A DNA stretch of 64,000 bases, from contig JAJZSL010000005.1 of NCBI GenBank assembly GCA_021849805.1, positions 48,767-112,766 on the forward strand, in the 5' to 3' direction. The translations under genes were made by a program, and so were the position numbers. The DNA comes from a bacterium (GTDB lineage Bacteria; Verrucomicrobiota; Verrucomicrobiia; Chthoniobacterales; UBA6821). The notes under the pieces are model-generated. The model made no database searches, had not been told where the DNA came from, and was given only the letters and a program-made list of their open reading frames with translations. This document shows positions 45,932-55,460 of this stretch, one piece after another (within the stretch, counting starts at the first letter, position 1; each line of letters begins with the position of its first letter).

Positions 45932-45971
45932 CAGAAGAGTACAACAACAACCACTACAAGAATAAAATACT

Positions 45972-47156
45972 ATGGCTAAGGATACATTCCAACGCAACAA
46001 GCCGCACGTTAATGTCGGCACTATTGGTCACGTCGATCACGGTAAGACCACACTGACGGCTGCAATCACAACAGTGCTTGCAAAAACTGGTAAAGCTCAA
46101 GCACGAGCTTATGACCAAATTGATGCTGCTCCTGAAGAAAAAGAACGTGGCATTACCATTTCAACAGCTCACGTTGAGTATGAAAGTGATGCCCGTCACT
46201 ATGCTCATGTTGATTGCCCAGGACATGCTGACTACGTCAAGAATATGATTACTGGTGCCGCTCAAATGGATGGTGCTATTCTTGTTGTCAGTGCTGCTGA
46301 TGGCCCTATGCCACAAACGCGGGAACATATTCTCTTGGCTCGTCAAGTTGGTGTGCCATCAATGGTTGTTTTCATGAACAAGGTAGACCTTGTTGATGAT
46401 CCAGAACTGCTTGATCTTGTTGAAATGGAAATTCGTGATCTTCTTAGTTCCTACGATTTTCCAGGTGATGAAATTCCTATTGTCAAAGGAAGTGCTAAAA
46501 AAGCTCTTGATGGTGATGCTGAAATGGAAAAGCAAATCTTAGCACTTATTGATGCTGTTGATAAATATATTCCATTACCAGAGCGTCCAAAAGATCAGCC
46601 TTTCCTTTTACCTGTAGAGGATGTTTTCAACATTGAAGGTCGTGGAACTGTTGCCACTGGACGTGTTGAGCGTGGTGTGCTCAAAAAAATGGAGGAAGTT
46701 GAAATTGTTGGACTCAAGCCAACGGTCAAAACAACGGTAACTGATATCGAAATGTTCCGCAAACTACTCGATACTGCCGAAGCAGGTGATAATGTCGGAC
46801 TTCTTCTTCGTGGTATCAAAAAGGAAGATATTGAGCGTGGTCAAGTTATTGCTAAGGTTGGTTCCATCAAACCACACAAAAAATTTAAGGCTGAAATCTA
46901 TGTCTTGAGTAAAGATGAAGGTGGTCGTCATACTCCTTTCTTCTCCAACTACCGCCCTCAGTTCTACTTCCGTACTACAGATGTCACTGGAAGTGTTAAG
47001 CTCCCTGAAGGAGTCGAAATGGTTATGCCGGGTGATAATGTTTCTATTGAAGTAGAGCTCATTACTCCTATTGCTATGGAAAAAACCATTCGATTTGCTA
47101 TTCGTGAAGGTGGTCGTACTGTAGGTGCAGGACGTGTTGCCGAAATTCTTGACTAA
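45972..47156 (+). CDS. tuf: Elongation factor Tu
   Basis: A 394-residue GTPase delivering aminoacyl-tRNA to the ribosome. G-domain motifs are [27 protein letters not shown] and GSAKKAL. Domain 2 has [14 protein letters not shown] and domain 3 [15 protein letters not shown]. The length and sequence are typical, and it is flanked by tRNA-Thr and tRNA-Trp. Confidence 0.98.
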   Translation: MAKDTFQRNKPHVNVGTIGHVDHGKTTLTAAITTVLAKTGKAQARAYDQIDAAPEEKERGITISTAHVEYESDARHYAHVDCPGHADYVKNMITGAAQMDGAILVVSAADGPMPQTREHILLARQVGVPSMVVFMNKVDLVDDPELLDLVEMEIRDLLSSYDFPGDEIPIVKGSAKKALDGDAEMEKQILALIDAVDKYIPLPERPKDQPFLLPVEDVFNIEGRGTVATGRVERGVLKKMEEVEIVGLKPTVKTTVTDIEMFRKLLDTAEAGDNVGLLLRGIKKEDIERGQVIAKVGSIKPHKKFKAEIYVLSKDEGGRHTPFFSNYRPQFYFRTTDVTGSVKLPEGVEMVMPGDNVSIEVELITPIAMEKTIRFAIREGGRTVGAGRVAEILD

Positions 47157-47251
47157 TATTGGTCGTTAGAAAGTAGAAAAAGGAGGTTTGAAGTGGAGAA
47201 AATCAACAGTGTCTCTTCCTTATCTCCTCTTCTCTACTTTTCATAGCAGAT

Positions 47252-47324
47252 AGGCCAGTAGCTCAATTGGTAGAGTAGCGGTCTCCAAAACCGTTGGTTG
47301 GGGGTTCAAGTCCCTCCTGGCCTG
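47252..47324 (+). tRNA. tRNA-Trp (CCA)
   Basis: Acceptor AGGCCAG pairs with CTGGCCT; D-arm AGCTCAATTGGTAGAGT; anticodon stem GCGGT/ACCGT with loop CTCCAAA (anticodon CCA); T-arm GGGGGTTCAAGTCCCTC. Discriminator G, as expected for tryptophan. CCA is not encoded. It lies between tuf and secE, the conserved arrangement. Confidence 0.95.
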
Positions 47325-47421
47325 AGTGCGTAATCGCTTTCTACTCTTTTTCCTTAGCTCCTGTGCTTAGAATCAGTTTGTAGTTTTTTTACTGTTTTCA
47401 TTCCCCCTTACGATTTTTCTC

Positions 47422-47637
47422 ATGTTTAAAAAAATTAGCAATTATATCCAAGAAGTTCAAATAGAGCTCAAAAAAGCGCAATGGCCTTGGAACAACGAGG
47501 AACATGGAATTGCTCGTTTTAAAGAGCTTTGGAATTCAAGTTTAGTTGTCATTATTGCTATGCTTCTTATTGGAGGATATATTTCTTTCTTTGATTTCAT
47601 CACCATGAATATCATTGGGTTTTTAACACGTCCTTAA
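47422..47637 (+). CDS. secE: Preprotein translocase subunit SecE
   Basis: A 71-residue single-membrane-span SecE. The amphipathic start ISNYIQEVQIELKKAQWP is the family signature and is followed by one transmembrane helix (SLVVIIAMLLIGGYISFF). SecE clamps SecY in the translocon. nusG follows after 25 bases. Confidence 0.94.
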   Translation: MFKKISNYIQEVQIELKKAQWPWNNEEHGIARFKELWNSSLVVIIAMLLIGGYISFFDFITMNIIGFLTRP

Positions 47638-47662
47638 TTTTAAATTTAACTTTTATTTCCTT

Positions 47663-48226
47663 ATGCCTCTGGCCCCTAAAGATCAATGGTTTGTCGTTCA
47701 TGTTCTCTCCGGACAAGAACAAAAAATTCATGACAATATTGTCAAACGAATTAAAACGGAAGAATGTGGTGATGTCATTTTTGAAATCTTAATTCCTACA
47801 GAACGTGTTCAAGAAATCAAAAGAGGGAAAAAAACAGAGACAACACGAAAGTTTTTCCCTGGGTACTTGATTATCAATATGCATCTCTTTGATGAACATG
47901 ACAAGATTATGGAAAAGCCTTGGACATTCATTAAAGAAACTCAAGGAATTATTGGCTTTGCTGGAACCAAGGACCGACCAATTCCTATGCGACCAAAAGA
48001 AATTCAAGCAATGCTTGCTCAAATGAAAGAGCGTGAAGAGAATGTCATCCAAAAAATTGTTTTTGAAATTGGTGATAAAGTTAAAGTAGCTGATGGTCCT
48101 TTCCAAAATCAGCAGGGAATCGTTGAAGAAATTGATCCTGAACGTGGAAAGCTACGTGTTTCTGTGAGTATTTTTGGGCGTGATACTCCTGTTGAATTGG
48201 AGTACTGGCAGGTAGAGAGAGCATAA
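47663..48226 (+). CDS. nusG: Transcription termination/antitermination factor NusG
   Basis: A 187-residue NusG: NGN domain (WFVVHVLSGQEQKIHDNI; RKFFPGYLIINM; GFAGTKDRPIPM) and KOW domain (GDKVKVADGPFQNQQGIVEE). It binds RNA polymerase to modulate pausing and Rho termination. Normally rplK-rplA-rplJ-rplL-rpoB follow; here recJ follows on the same strand. Confidence 0.96.
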   Translation: MPLAPKDQWFVVHVLSGQEQKIHDNIVKRIKTEECGDVIFEILIPTERVQEIKRGKKTETTRKFFPGYLIINMHLFDEHDKIMEKPWTFIKETQGIIGFAGTKDRPIPMRPKEIQAMLAQMKEREENVIQKIVFEIGDKVKVADGPFQNQQGIVEEIDPERGKLRVSVSIFGRDTPVELEYWQVERA

Positions 48227-48388
48227 TTCTGCTCTTAGAAATTTCTTAATTCTATGGTAAAAAGAAACCAAGATGCTCTCGGAATCTTAGCAAACATATT
48301 TTATTGAGTTTTTCTTTATGTCTTTTTTGAATCGAGGTTCTTGATAACAAATGAAGAGAGAACCATCTGTTCTTCTTTTTATTGATCA

Positions 48389-50098
48389 GTGATGCAAGCT
48401 CGATGGATAACTCCTCTTCCAATAGATACCCATGTTGCGCAGGAGCTCGCAGAGAAATTAGGATTATCATTTCCCATTGCTGAAATTCTCCTGCGCCGTG
48501 GATATTCTACTATTCAAAATGCTCGTGCTTTTCTAGAACCACGACTAGCAGCACTGCGACCTCCTGAAGAGATTCCTAATATTGGAAAGGCAGTTGATCG
48601 TCTCGTTACTGCCTTAGAAAGGCAAGAAAAAATAGTTCTCTATGGAGACTATGATGTCGATGGAATTACTTCATTAGCTCTCTTGTGTCGTTCGTTAAGA
48701 GCGTTAGGTGGTTGTGTTGATTACTTTATTCCAGAGCGTGCAAGTGAAGGTTATGGATTAAGTTTTTTAGGATTGGATCGCTGCTTTAAGCTCTTAGAAC
48801 CTTCTCTTCTCATTGCTGTTGATTGTGGCACTAATTCATGGAAGGAGGCTTTATGGATCAGAAAACAAGGAGTTGATTTAATGATCGTGGATCATCATCT
48901 TCTTGAAAAAAAAGAGCATCCTCCTACTGATTGGATTTTAGTGAATCCACAGTTGGGTTTCTCTTCTCACTCGCTTTGTAGTGTAGGGTTGGTCTTCAAG
49001 TTGATTCACGCTCTGCTCAAACGTTCTCCGGAGTCTTCTTTTGACCTGCGTCACTATCTTGATCTTGTAGCGTTAGGTACAGTAGCAGATCTTGTTCCAC
49101 TCACAGAGGAAAATCGAATTTTTGTAACACATGGTCTCAAACAGCTTGCTCAGTCGAAGTGGTTAGGAATTCGAACACTCATGGAGCTCCTTGACCTCAA
49201 AAAACCTATAACAACCATGGATATTGGTTATAAAATAGGACCTCGTCTCAATGCTGCAGGACGTCTTAATTCTGCATTGGAATCTCTTGAGCTTTTGATG
49301 ACAGAGGATCCCCGCGAAGCAATCCGTATTGCGCAGCATCTTGACCATCGCAATCGTGAACGTCAAGTTATAGAACGTGCTCTCAATTTGGAAGCTGAAG
49401 AAATTGTAACTTCTCAAATGGTGATATCCTCTCCCAGAAGTATTGTTTTAGGACGTTCTCATTGGCATCATGGCGTTGTTGGTATTGTAGCTTCTCGGAT
49501 TTCTAAACGTTGGCATCGTCCTACATTGATCATTGGTTTTAATGAGGAAGGGCTTGGAAAGGGGAGTGGCCGTAGTATTGAAGGGTTCTCGCTTGTAGAA
49601 GTTTTGAGTCAATGTGCTCCTTATTTAGAATCATTTGGTGGTCATGCCATGGCTGCTGGTCTCACTTTAAAGAAGGAAAATTTAGAGCTTTTCAGTAAAA
49701 AATTTGAAGAACTAACGGCTTCTCTCCTTACCGAGGAGCAATTAATTCCTTCTATTAGAGTTGATGCTGAAATCAACCTGAGCCAGTTTGACCCCTCTTG
49801 GCTCTTGGATCAAGAGCGCTTAGGGCCTTTTGGTATAGGAAATAAACAGCCTCTTTTCTTAGCACGTTCACTAGAACCAGTCAAAGAACCACGAATCTTA
49901 AAAGAAAAACATTTTCTTTTTCAATTTGCTGGTAAAAAACAATCTCCTCTTCCTGCCATTTTCTTTCATGGAGCACTTGATCCGCTTCCTGAGCCACCAT
50001 GGGATATGGCATTTACTTTTGAGTGGAATCATTACCAAGGAAAGAAAAGCGTGCAACTGCAGGTTGCAGCGATTCGATCAGCTTGTTTGGAGAGTTGA
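48389..50098 (+). CDS. recJ: Single-stranded-DNA exonuclease RecJ
   Basis: A 569-residue DHH-family 5'-3' exonuclease for recombination and mismatch repair. Motifs are LYGDYDVDGITSLALL (about 86-101), IAVDCGTNS, MIVDHHLLE (DHH), LVALGTVADLVPL, GPRLNAAGRL (DHHA1 region), GVVGIVASRISKR and GGHAMAAGL. The length is typical. It begins 162 bases after nusG. Confidence 0.95.
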   Translation: MMQARWITPLPIDTHVAQELAEKLGLSFPIAEILLRRGYSTIQNARAFLEPRLAALRPPEEIPNIGKAVDRLVTALERQEKIVLYGDYDVDGITSLALLCRSLRALGGCVDYFIPERASEGYGLSFLGLDRCFKLLEPSLLIAVDCGTNSWKEALWIRKQGVDLMIVDHHLLEKKEHPPTDWILVNPQLGFSSHSLCSVGLVFKLIHALLKRSPESSFDLRHYLDLVALGTVADLVPLTEENRIFVTHGLKQLAQSKWLGIRTLMELLDLKKPITTMDIGYKIGPRLNAAGRLNSALESLELLMTEDPREAIRIAQHLDHRNRERQVIERALNLEAEEIVTSQMVISSPRSIVLGRSHWHHGVVGIVASRISKRWHRPTLIIGFNEEGLGKGSGRSIEGFSLVEVLSQCAPYLESFGGHAMAAGLTLKKENLELFSKKFEELTASLLTEEQLIPSIRVDAEINLSQFDPSWLLDQERLGPFGIGNKQPLFLARSLEPVKEPRILKEKHFLFQFAGKKQSPLPAIFFHGALDPLPEPPWDMAFTFEWNHYQGKKSVQLQVAAIRSACLES

Positions 50099-50183
50099 TT
50101 TTTAGAAAAATTGTCGTAATTTTATATTGTTTCTTCATGAAAGTTCATGAAGTTGAAACACTCAATTATCTTAACAACGAATC

Positions 50184-50636
50184 ATGAAAACTATGAAACT
50201 TGTTTATAACCCACTCACTGAATTAAATGAAGTTCAGCATAGACTCAACAAGCTCTTTGCTCATAACATTAGTTCTAACAGCTTAGAAGAGGATTTGAAG
50301 GGATCAGAATGGACGCCTCTCGTTGATATTGTTGAAAATGAGAAAGAGTTCCTCATTAAGGCAGAGCTTCCAGCACTTAAGAAAGAAGAAATACGAGTCT
50401 CTCTTGAAAAAAATATTCTTCGTATCGCTGGAGAACGACACGCTGAAAAAGAAGAAATGGGCAAAAAATTCCATCGCATTGAACGTAGCTATGGTTCTTT
50501 CTCTCGCTCCTTCACTATTCCCGATGTGATTGATGAAAGCAAGGTCACAGCAGACTTCAACGATGGGCTTCTTGTTTTACACTTGCCAAAATCTGAAAAA
50601 GCAAAAGAGAAGAGGATTGAAATTAATATTAATTAA
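50184..50636 (+). CDS. Small heat-shock protein Hsp20
   Basis: A 150-residue alpha-crystallin-type chaperone. The domain runs from WTPLVDIVENEKEFLIKAEL through ILRIAGERHAEKE and FSRSFTIPDVIDESKVTADF to NDGLLVLHLPKSE and the C-terminal I-x-I-type IEININ. It holds unfolding proteins under stress. No obvious HrcA (CIRCE) operator is visible upstream. A strong terminator follows. Confidence 0.95.
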   Translation: MKTMKLVYNPLTELNEVQHRLNKLFAHNISSNSLEEDLKGSEWTPLVDIVENEKEFLIKAELPALKKEEIRVSLEKNILRIAGERHAEKEEMGKKFHRIERSYGSFSRSFTIPDVIDESKVTADFNDGLLVLHLPKSEKAKEKRIEININ

Positions 50637-50659
50637 TCTCTTTTTTTAAGAGAGATCAT

Positions 50660-50700
50660 AAAAACCCTCCTCGAGGTATTTTCCTCTTGGAGGGTTTTTT
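50660..50700 (+). terminator. Rho-independent terminator after hsp20
   Basis: AAAACCCTCC (50661-50670) pairs perfectly with GGAGGGTTTT (50689-50698), with an inner loop and six T at the end. Because the A-run precedes the stem, it could also stop transcription from the minus strand. Confidence 0.85.
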
Positions 50701-50855
50701 CTGGAAGCGCTTCCTTGGGTTTTTGAGAAGCTCAAGCAGCAGCTATTTTTTCCTCTCTCTACTATCGTTACCCAGCAATTGTTACTCTTCCTTGACTTTT
50801 CAGGATGTCTCTCCTGCAATCTTTAAGCAGTTTTATTGAAGTAATTTCACGATCA

Positions 50856-51947
50856 TTAGAAAAAAATTTCACTGACACTATCTGCCAGAAGACGTCCTCG
50901 AGGAGTTAAGAGCCAACGATTATCTTTTCGGTAAAGCAGATTTTCTTTTTCCATTTTCTCCATGGCATCTCTCCATGGTTCTGCTTCTTGAAAATCAATT
51001 CCATAATGAGTTCGCAAGCCAAAAGCAGCACGTTCTGCTGCTAGTGTTGCTTCAGAGAGTTCTTCTTGAAAGTCATGGGTTGTTTCTCCTGCTTGAGTAC
51101 TTGAAATGTAGAGAAGTGTATCAGCAATATTCCGCCAACGAAGACCCTCCACGGTAGAAAAAGCGCTTGGTCCTAGTCCTAGATAATTGGCTCCAAGCCA
51201 GTAGGCCATGTTATGTTTTGATTCAAATTTTTCTTGAGCGTAGTTAGAAATTTCATAGTGCTTATATCCTGCATTCTCTAGTAGTTCAAAGGCTAACTGA
51301 AATTGATCTGCTTCTAAATGCTCATTTGGCTTCATGACTCCATGCTTTAATAAATGGAAAAATGGTGTTCCCTCTTCATAGGTCAATCCATATGCAGAGA
51401 GATGTTCTGGAGCTAAGTCAATAGTCTTCTTTAAGGTTTTTTCCCACAAAGAGAGAGATTGTCCAGGGATACCAAAAATCAAATCAACAGAAATATTTTT
51501 AAATCCCACCTCTCTAAGAAGATCAAAAGACTCCTCTGCTTTTTGAGCAGAATGAGTGCGACCTAATGTTTTCAAAAGCTCATCATTCCAAGATTGAACA
51601 CCCATGCTAATGCGATTGACTCCTGCTTGATAAAGAAGTTTTGCTTTATCGGTAGCCACGGTTGCTGGATTCATTTCAATGCTCCATTCTTCAAGATGAG
51701 AGAGATCGAGGATCTCATGAAGACCGCTGAGCAGTCGTTCCATTTGAGTAAAAGACAAGGCACTTGGAGTTCCTCCGCCCAAGAAAATGGTGCGTACTGA
51801 GAGTAGGGAACGATAACGCGATGCTTCTATTAAAAGTGCATCGAGGAATGATTCAACCCGTTCTTTTCCAGCTGACTCTTTATAAAAAGCGCAGTAAGGA
51901 CAGATATGAGGACAAAAAGGAATGTGGATATAGAGATGCTCAACCAA
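50856..51947 (-). CDS. hemW: HemW-type radical SAM protein
   Basis: A 363-residue radical SAM protein related to coproporphyrinogen III oxidase. The cluster motif CPHICPYCAFYK (CxxxCxxC) is at the N-terminus, followed by IFLGGGTPSALS, EMNPATV, RISMGVQSWNDELLKTLGRTH and VDLIFGIPGQSLSLW; the C-terminal HemW domain is present. HemW proteins act as heme chaperones. The only upstream start is TTG at 51947, encoding the first residue before VEHLYIHIPFC. Confidence 0.9.
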   Translation of the reverse strand: MVEHLYIHIPFCPHICPYCAFYKESAGKERVESFLDALLIEASRYRSLLSVRTIFLGGGTPSALSFTQMERLLSGLHEILDLSHLEEWSIEMNPATVATDKAKLLYQAGVNRISMGVQSWNDELLKTLGRTHSAQKAEESFDLLREVGFKNISVDLIFGIPGQSLSLWEKTLKKTIDLAPEHLSAYGLTYEEGTPFFHLLKHGVMKPNEHLEADQFQLAFELLENAGYKHYEISNYAQEKFESKHNMAYWLGANYLGLGPSAFSTVEGLRWRNIADTLLYISSTQAGETTHDFQEELSEATLAAERAAFGLRTHYGIDFQEAEPWRDAMEKMEKENLLYRKDNRWLLTPRGRLLADSVSEIFF

Positions 51948-52159
51948 AATACGTTGATTCTATACCTTTGATAAAGAAATGTTAGAATTTTCTGCTCATT
52001 TGTTCTTTTTTTCTTAGTGCTAGTATCTTTTTTATCGCTATTAATAGGCTAGGGAAGAGAACAATCTAAAAAACTTATTCCTTTCAACGATTCTTAGGAA
52101 GAAAACTTTAAAAGTTACTCCACGGAAAATACAAAAAGTCCATCATTTTCTTAATCTCT

Positions 52160-53572
52160 ATGCCTACTCTTTCTACACTTTTTTGGTTCCGCCGAGATCT
52201 TCGGCTCTCTGATAATCCAGCTCTCGTGGAAGCAGCAACACGAGGCTCTCTAATGCCTATTTATATTTTGGAGGAAGAAGGGGAAGGTATTCCTAGTATG
52301 GGAGCTGCAAGTCGTTGGTGGCTTCATCACTCTCTAGAGAAGCTTCAGCAATCTCTTCATGGTCAGCTGAGCATCTATCGTGGAGATCCCCTCTTCATCA
52401 TCACAAAACTTCTTGAAAGTCAAAAATTCGATGCTCTCTATTGGAATCGTTGTTATGAACCTTGGCAGAGGAAGCAGGAAGAAGCTCTTGAAGCAAAGCT
52501 CCGCGAGCTGGAAATATCATTTCAGAGCTTTCAAGGATCACTCCTCTGGGAACCATGGACCGTATGCAAGAGTGATCAAACTCCTTACAAGGTTTTTACT
52601 CCTTTTTATCGTCATGCTTCCTCCATCCCAGTGCGTAAGACGCTTCTCAAGCCATTGGAGATGAGACTCCTCAAAGATGAAGATCATTCTCTTTCGTTGG
52701 AAGAGCTCAATTTATTACCAAAAATTCCTTGGTATCGTGGTTTTGAAAAGGAATGGGAAGTTGGAGAAATGGGAGCACAAAAAAGATGGAATTCTTTTCT
52801 CAACGATGGATTAGCAGGTTATAAGGAAGGACGTAATCACCCTGGTAAAAAAAATGTTTCTCACCTTTCAGCTCATCTTCATTTTGGAGAAATTTCTCCA
52901 CAACAGCTCTGGGAGAGTGTGAAGAATCTTGGTTCTGAGGTTCCTAACAAAGACAAAGAGCACTTTTTAAGTGAATTGGGATGGCGTGAATTTTCCTACT
53001 CACTTCTCTTTCATTTTCCAGAGCTACCATGGAAAAACTTTCAAGTGAAATTTGACCGCTTTCCATGGAAAGAGAACCAAGAGCTCCTCTCCAAATGGGA
53101 GCAAGGAAGAACTGGTTATCCTATTGTTGATGCAGGCATGCGTGAGCTTTGGCAGACAGGTACCATGCACAACCGTGTTCGTATGATTGTAGCTTCTTTT
53201 TTAGTTAAGAATCTTTTAATTCACTGGCATCAGGGAGCTGCTTGGTTCTGGGATACACTACTCGATGCTGATTTAGCTAATAATAGTGCTAGCTGGCAGT
53301 GGGTGGCTGGTTCTGGAGCTGATGCTGCTCCTTATTTTAGAATTTTTAATCCCGTGCTTCAGGGTGAAAAATTTGATCCCCAAGGAACATATACGTTACA
53401 ATTTGTACCTGAACTTAAAACATTACCACTAAAGTTTCTTTTTAAACCATGGGAAGCACCCAAAGAAATACTCCGTGAAGCAGCAATAGAGTTAGGAAGA
53501 GATTATCCTCTCCCTATTGTTGATCTTGCTGTTTCAAGAGACAAAGCTCTAGAAGCTTATCATCAACTATAA
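52160..53572 (+). CDS. phr: Deoxyribodipyrimidine photolyase (CPD, class I)
   Basis: A 470-residue light-dependent DNA-repair enzyme. The N-terminal antenna-binding domain starts FWFRRDLRLSDNPALVEA; the C-terminal FAD domain has LSAHLHFGEISP, WREFSYSLLFHFPELP, GYPIVDAGMRELWQTGTMHNR and LADNSASWQWVAGSGAD-like sequence (DLANNSASWQWVAGSG), plus RIFNPVLQGEKFDP. Complete and of normal length. It implies exposure to light, unless acquired recently. Confidence 0.95.
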   Translation: MPTLSTLFWFRRDLRLSDNPALVEAATRGSLMPIYILEEEGEGIPSMGAASRWWLHHSLEKLQQSLHGQLSIYRGDPLFIITKLLESQKFDALYWNRCYEPWQRKQEEALEAKLRELEISFQSFQGSLLWEPWTVCKSDQTPYKVFTPFYRHASSIPVRKTLLKPLEMRLLKDEDHSLSLEELNLLPKIPWYRGFEKEWEVGEMGAQKRWNSFLNDGLAGYKEGRNHPGKKNVSHLSAHLHFGEISPQQLWESVKNLGSEVPNKDKEHFLSELGWREFSYSLLFHFPELPWKNFQVKFDRFPWKENQELLSKWEQGRTGYPIVDAGMRELWQTGTMHNRVRMIVASFLVKNLLIHWHQGAAWFWDTLLDADLANNSASWQWVAGSGADAAPYFRIFNPVLQGEKFDPQGTYTLQFVPELKTLPLKFLFKPWEAPKEILREAAIELGRDYPLPIVDLAVSRDKALEAYHQL

Positions 53573-53673
53573 ATTGCTACTCGATTTTTTTTAGTATCAA
53601 TAGTCTTCTCATCACTATCGGCAGGTCAGTAGTAATATGCTCTGAAATCGTGATAGCCTCAAAAATTCCTATG

Positions 53674-53843
53674 CATGGTGTACTAAACTGAAAAGCAAAT
53701 CATCAGCTTATTCTTGTTCCCTAGGACTGCGTTCTCAAATCTTGGGTTATCGGTTACTGTTGGATAGCGCTTCGATTTTCGGTCTTGACCTAAGAAGAAA
53801 TTTCTCTGCTCCTAATGTGACTTTTTCAATTTAATAGGCTATA
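53674..53843. repeat. MITE-like element, family B, most complete copy
   Basis: About 170 bp. Left end TACTAAACTGAAAA (53681-53694) is the inverted match of TTTTCAATTTAATAG at the right (53823-53837), 12 of 14 aligned positions. Its interior shares ATTCTTGTTCCCTAGGACT with the chimeric element and GTTCTCAAATCTTGGGTTAT-type core with all copies. It lies in front of proC. Confidence 0.65.
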
Positions 53844-53864
53844 TCATTTTTCTAAAACTCATCC

Positions 53865-54683
53865 GTGAACAGTATACTTTCTCTCTCTTTTCTTGGAGCT
53901 GGTCAGATGGCAGAAGCACTCATTGCTGGTTTTCTTGATGCTAACTTAACACTTGCTTCAGCTATTACACTCTCTTCTCAACGTGGCATATCAGCTCAAA
54001 ATCTTGCTCAGAAGTATGGTCTCTCTTTTGCTTCTAGCAATGAAGAGGCGATCATGGCTTCTTCCCTGATTTTTCTTTGTGTCAAGCCAGCTCAAGCTCT
54101 TGAAGTTCTCCGTGCTAATGCTCCGCTACTTAAAGATAAATTGATTATTTCTATCGTTGCTGGCATTCCATCTCATCAGCTCTTTGATGCTTCAGGGACT
54201 CATGCAAGGATTATTCGAACAATGCCCAATCTTGCTGTTGGAGTGCGTCAAGGAGTGACGACGATCACTCCTCATTGTTCTGCCAGGCGAGAAGATATTC
54301 TCGTTACTAAAGAATTTTTTGGTGCTCTCGGTGCCCTTTATCAGATTGAGGAGGATCAAGTCAATATTGTTACGGCGTTGAGTGGTAGTGGACCAGCATT
54401 TGCGCTGCTCTTTTTCCAAGGACTTCTCCAAGCAAGTATCCAGCAGGGTCTTCCTGCTTCTAAAGCACGCTCTCTTGCAGCACATGTTCTTGCTGCAGCT
54501 TCAGCACTCATGCTCAAGACAGAAGATTCTGCGACTTCTGTGATTACTAAAATTGCTAGTCCTCAAGGAACAACAGAGGCTGGTCTTGAGGTCCTTAAAG
54601 CAAAAAGTTTTTCCTCTATTGTTGCCACTGCTCTTGTTGCTGCAAGTAGAAGAGCAGAAGAGTTAGCGCTATCGTGCTCTTAG
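53865..54683 (+). CDS. proC: Pyrroline-5-carboxylate reductase
   Basis: A 272-residue enzyme for the last step of proline synthesis. NAD(P) fold: LSFLGAGQMAEALIAGFL; SLIFLCVKPAQALEVL; SIVAGIPSHQL; RTMPNLAVGV; and C-terminal TALSGSGPAFALLFFQ with SPQGTTEAGLEVL, all family signatures. The start is GTG at 53865, since there is no ATG in frame nearby, and it lies 21 bases beyond the MITE. The TPR gene follows after 16 bases. Confidence 0.95.
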   Translation: MNSILSLSFLGAGQMAEALIAGFLDANLTLASAITLSSQRGISAQNLAQKYGLSFASSNEEAIMASSLIFLCVKPAQALEVLRANAPLLKDKLIISIVAGIPSHQLFDASGTHARIIRTMPNLAVGVRQGVTTITPHCSARREDILVTKEFFGALGALYQIEEDQVNIVTALSGSGPAFALLFFQGLLQASIQQGLPASKARSLAAHVLAAASALMLKTEDSATSVITKIASPQGTTEAGLEVLKAKSFSSIVATALVAASRRAEELALSCS

Positions 54684-54699
54684 TCATGATGGGAAAAAT

Positions 54700-55455
54700 A
54701 TGACAGATATTAGAGGGGATAGAATGAAGAACTTCAAAAAATTCAATTTTTTAGTAGTGATTTTCTACTTCCTAGCCTTATTTCTGTCTTGGAGTTCTTC
54801 TGCATTTCCCCAAGCAACGACAGAACATGCTCTTCTCTCTCAAGAAGCACCAGAAGTAGAATCTCTTTTTCAACAACAAGGAGAGAAGAAGAGTGAAATC
54901 TTTCTTAAAGAAGAAACAGCACGACCTCTCTTTGAGCAATCTATGCAGTTTCGAGAGTCTCCTGTTGAGTTAACTCGCAAGGCTCTAGTAGCCATGCATC
55001 AGAAGAAGTTTTCTGAGGCCAAAGAGCTCTTGCGTCAATCGATCGCTCAAAAGCTCGATGATTCAGAGGCCTGGCTTCTGCTTGGTATGATCGATCTTCA
55101 AGAGAAAAAAAATGAAGCAGCCTTTGCTGACCTCATTCAAGCAACACTCTATGACCCTAAGAATGCTCGTGCCCAGCATTACCTCGGTATTGCAGCAGGT
55201 CGTCAACATTGGTCTGAAATTGCTGAGGCTTCTCTGCGTAAAGCTCTAGAACTTGATCCTAACTATGGAGAAGCTCATTTTAATTTAGCTGTTTACTATC
55301 TCCAACATCATCCTCCTGCAATTGAAGTAGCACGGCGTCATTATCAACGAGCTCTCGATCTTGGTGTAGCGCATGATCCAAACGTAGATCGTATCATGCA
55401 AAAATCGATTGCTAACTCCAAGGAAAATACTTCAGTATCGGCATCTCCTCCCTAG
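54700..55455 (+). CDS. TPR-repeat protein, exported or membrane-anchored
   Basis: A 251-residue protein with a hydrophobic N-terminal segment (FLVVIFYFLALFLSWSSSAF) serving as signal or anchor, a polar linker, and at least three TPR motifs (about 95-220): AMHQKKFSEAKELLRQSIAQ, AWLLLGMIDLQEKKNEAAFA, EASLRKALELDPNYGEAHFN. It likely scaffolds protein contacts in the periplasm. The start may be ATG 54700 or ATG 54724. Confidence 0.8.
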   Translation: MTDIRGDRMKNFKKFNFLVVIFYFLALFLSWSSSAFPQATTEHALLSQEAPEVESLFQQQGEKKSEIFLKEETARPLFEQSMQFRESPVELTRKALVAMHQKKFSEAKELLRQSIAQKLDDSEAWLLLGMIDLQEKKNEAAFADLIQATLYDPKNARAQHYLGIAAGRQHWSEIAEASLRKALELDPNYGEAHFNLAVYYLQHHPPAIEVARRHYQRALDLGVAHDPNVDRIMQKSIANSKENTSVSASPP

Positions 55456-55460
55456 TTTGT

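Noticed and set aside
48254..48307. 17-codon ORF between nusG and recJ as an rplK remnant
   Set aside because: The peptide does not resemble L11 beyond a basic start.
50703..50714. GGAAGCGCTTCC perfect palindrome
   Set aside because: Twelve-base palindromes occur by chance at this scale, and no neighbouring promoter or second copy supports an operator.
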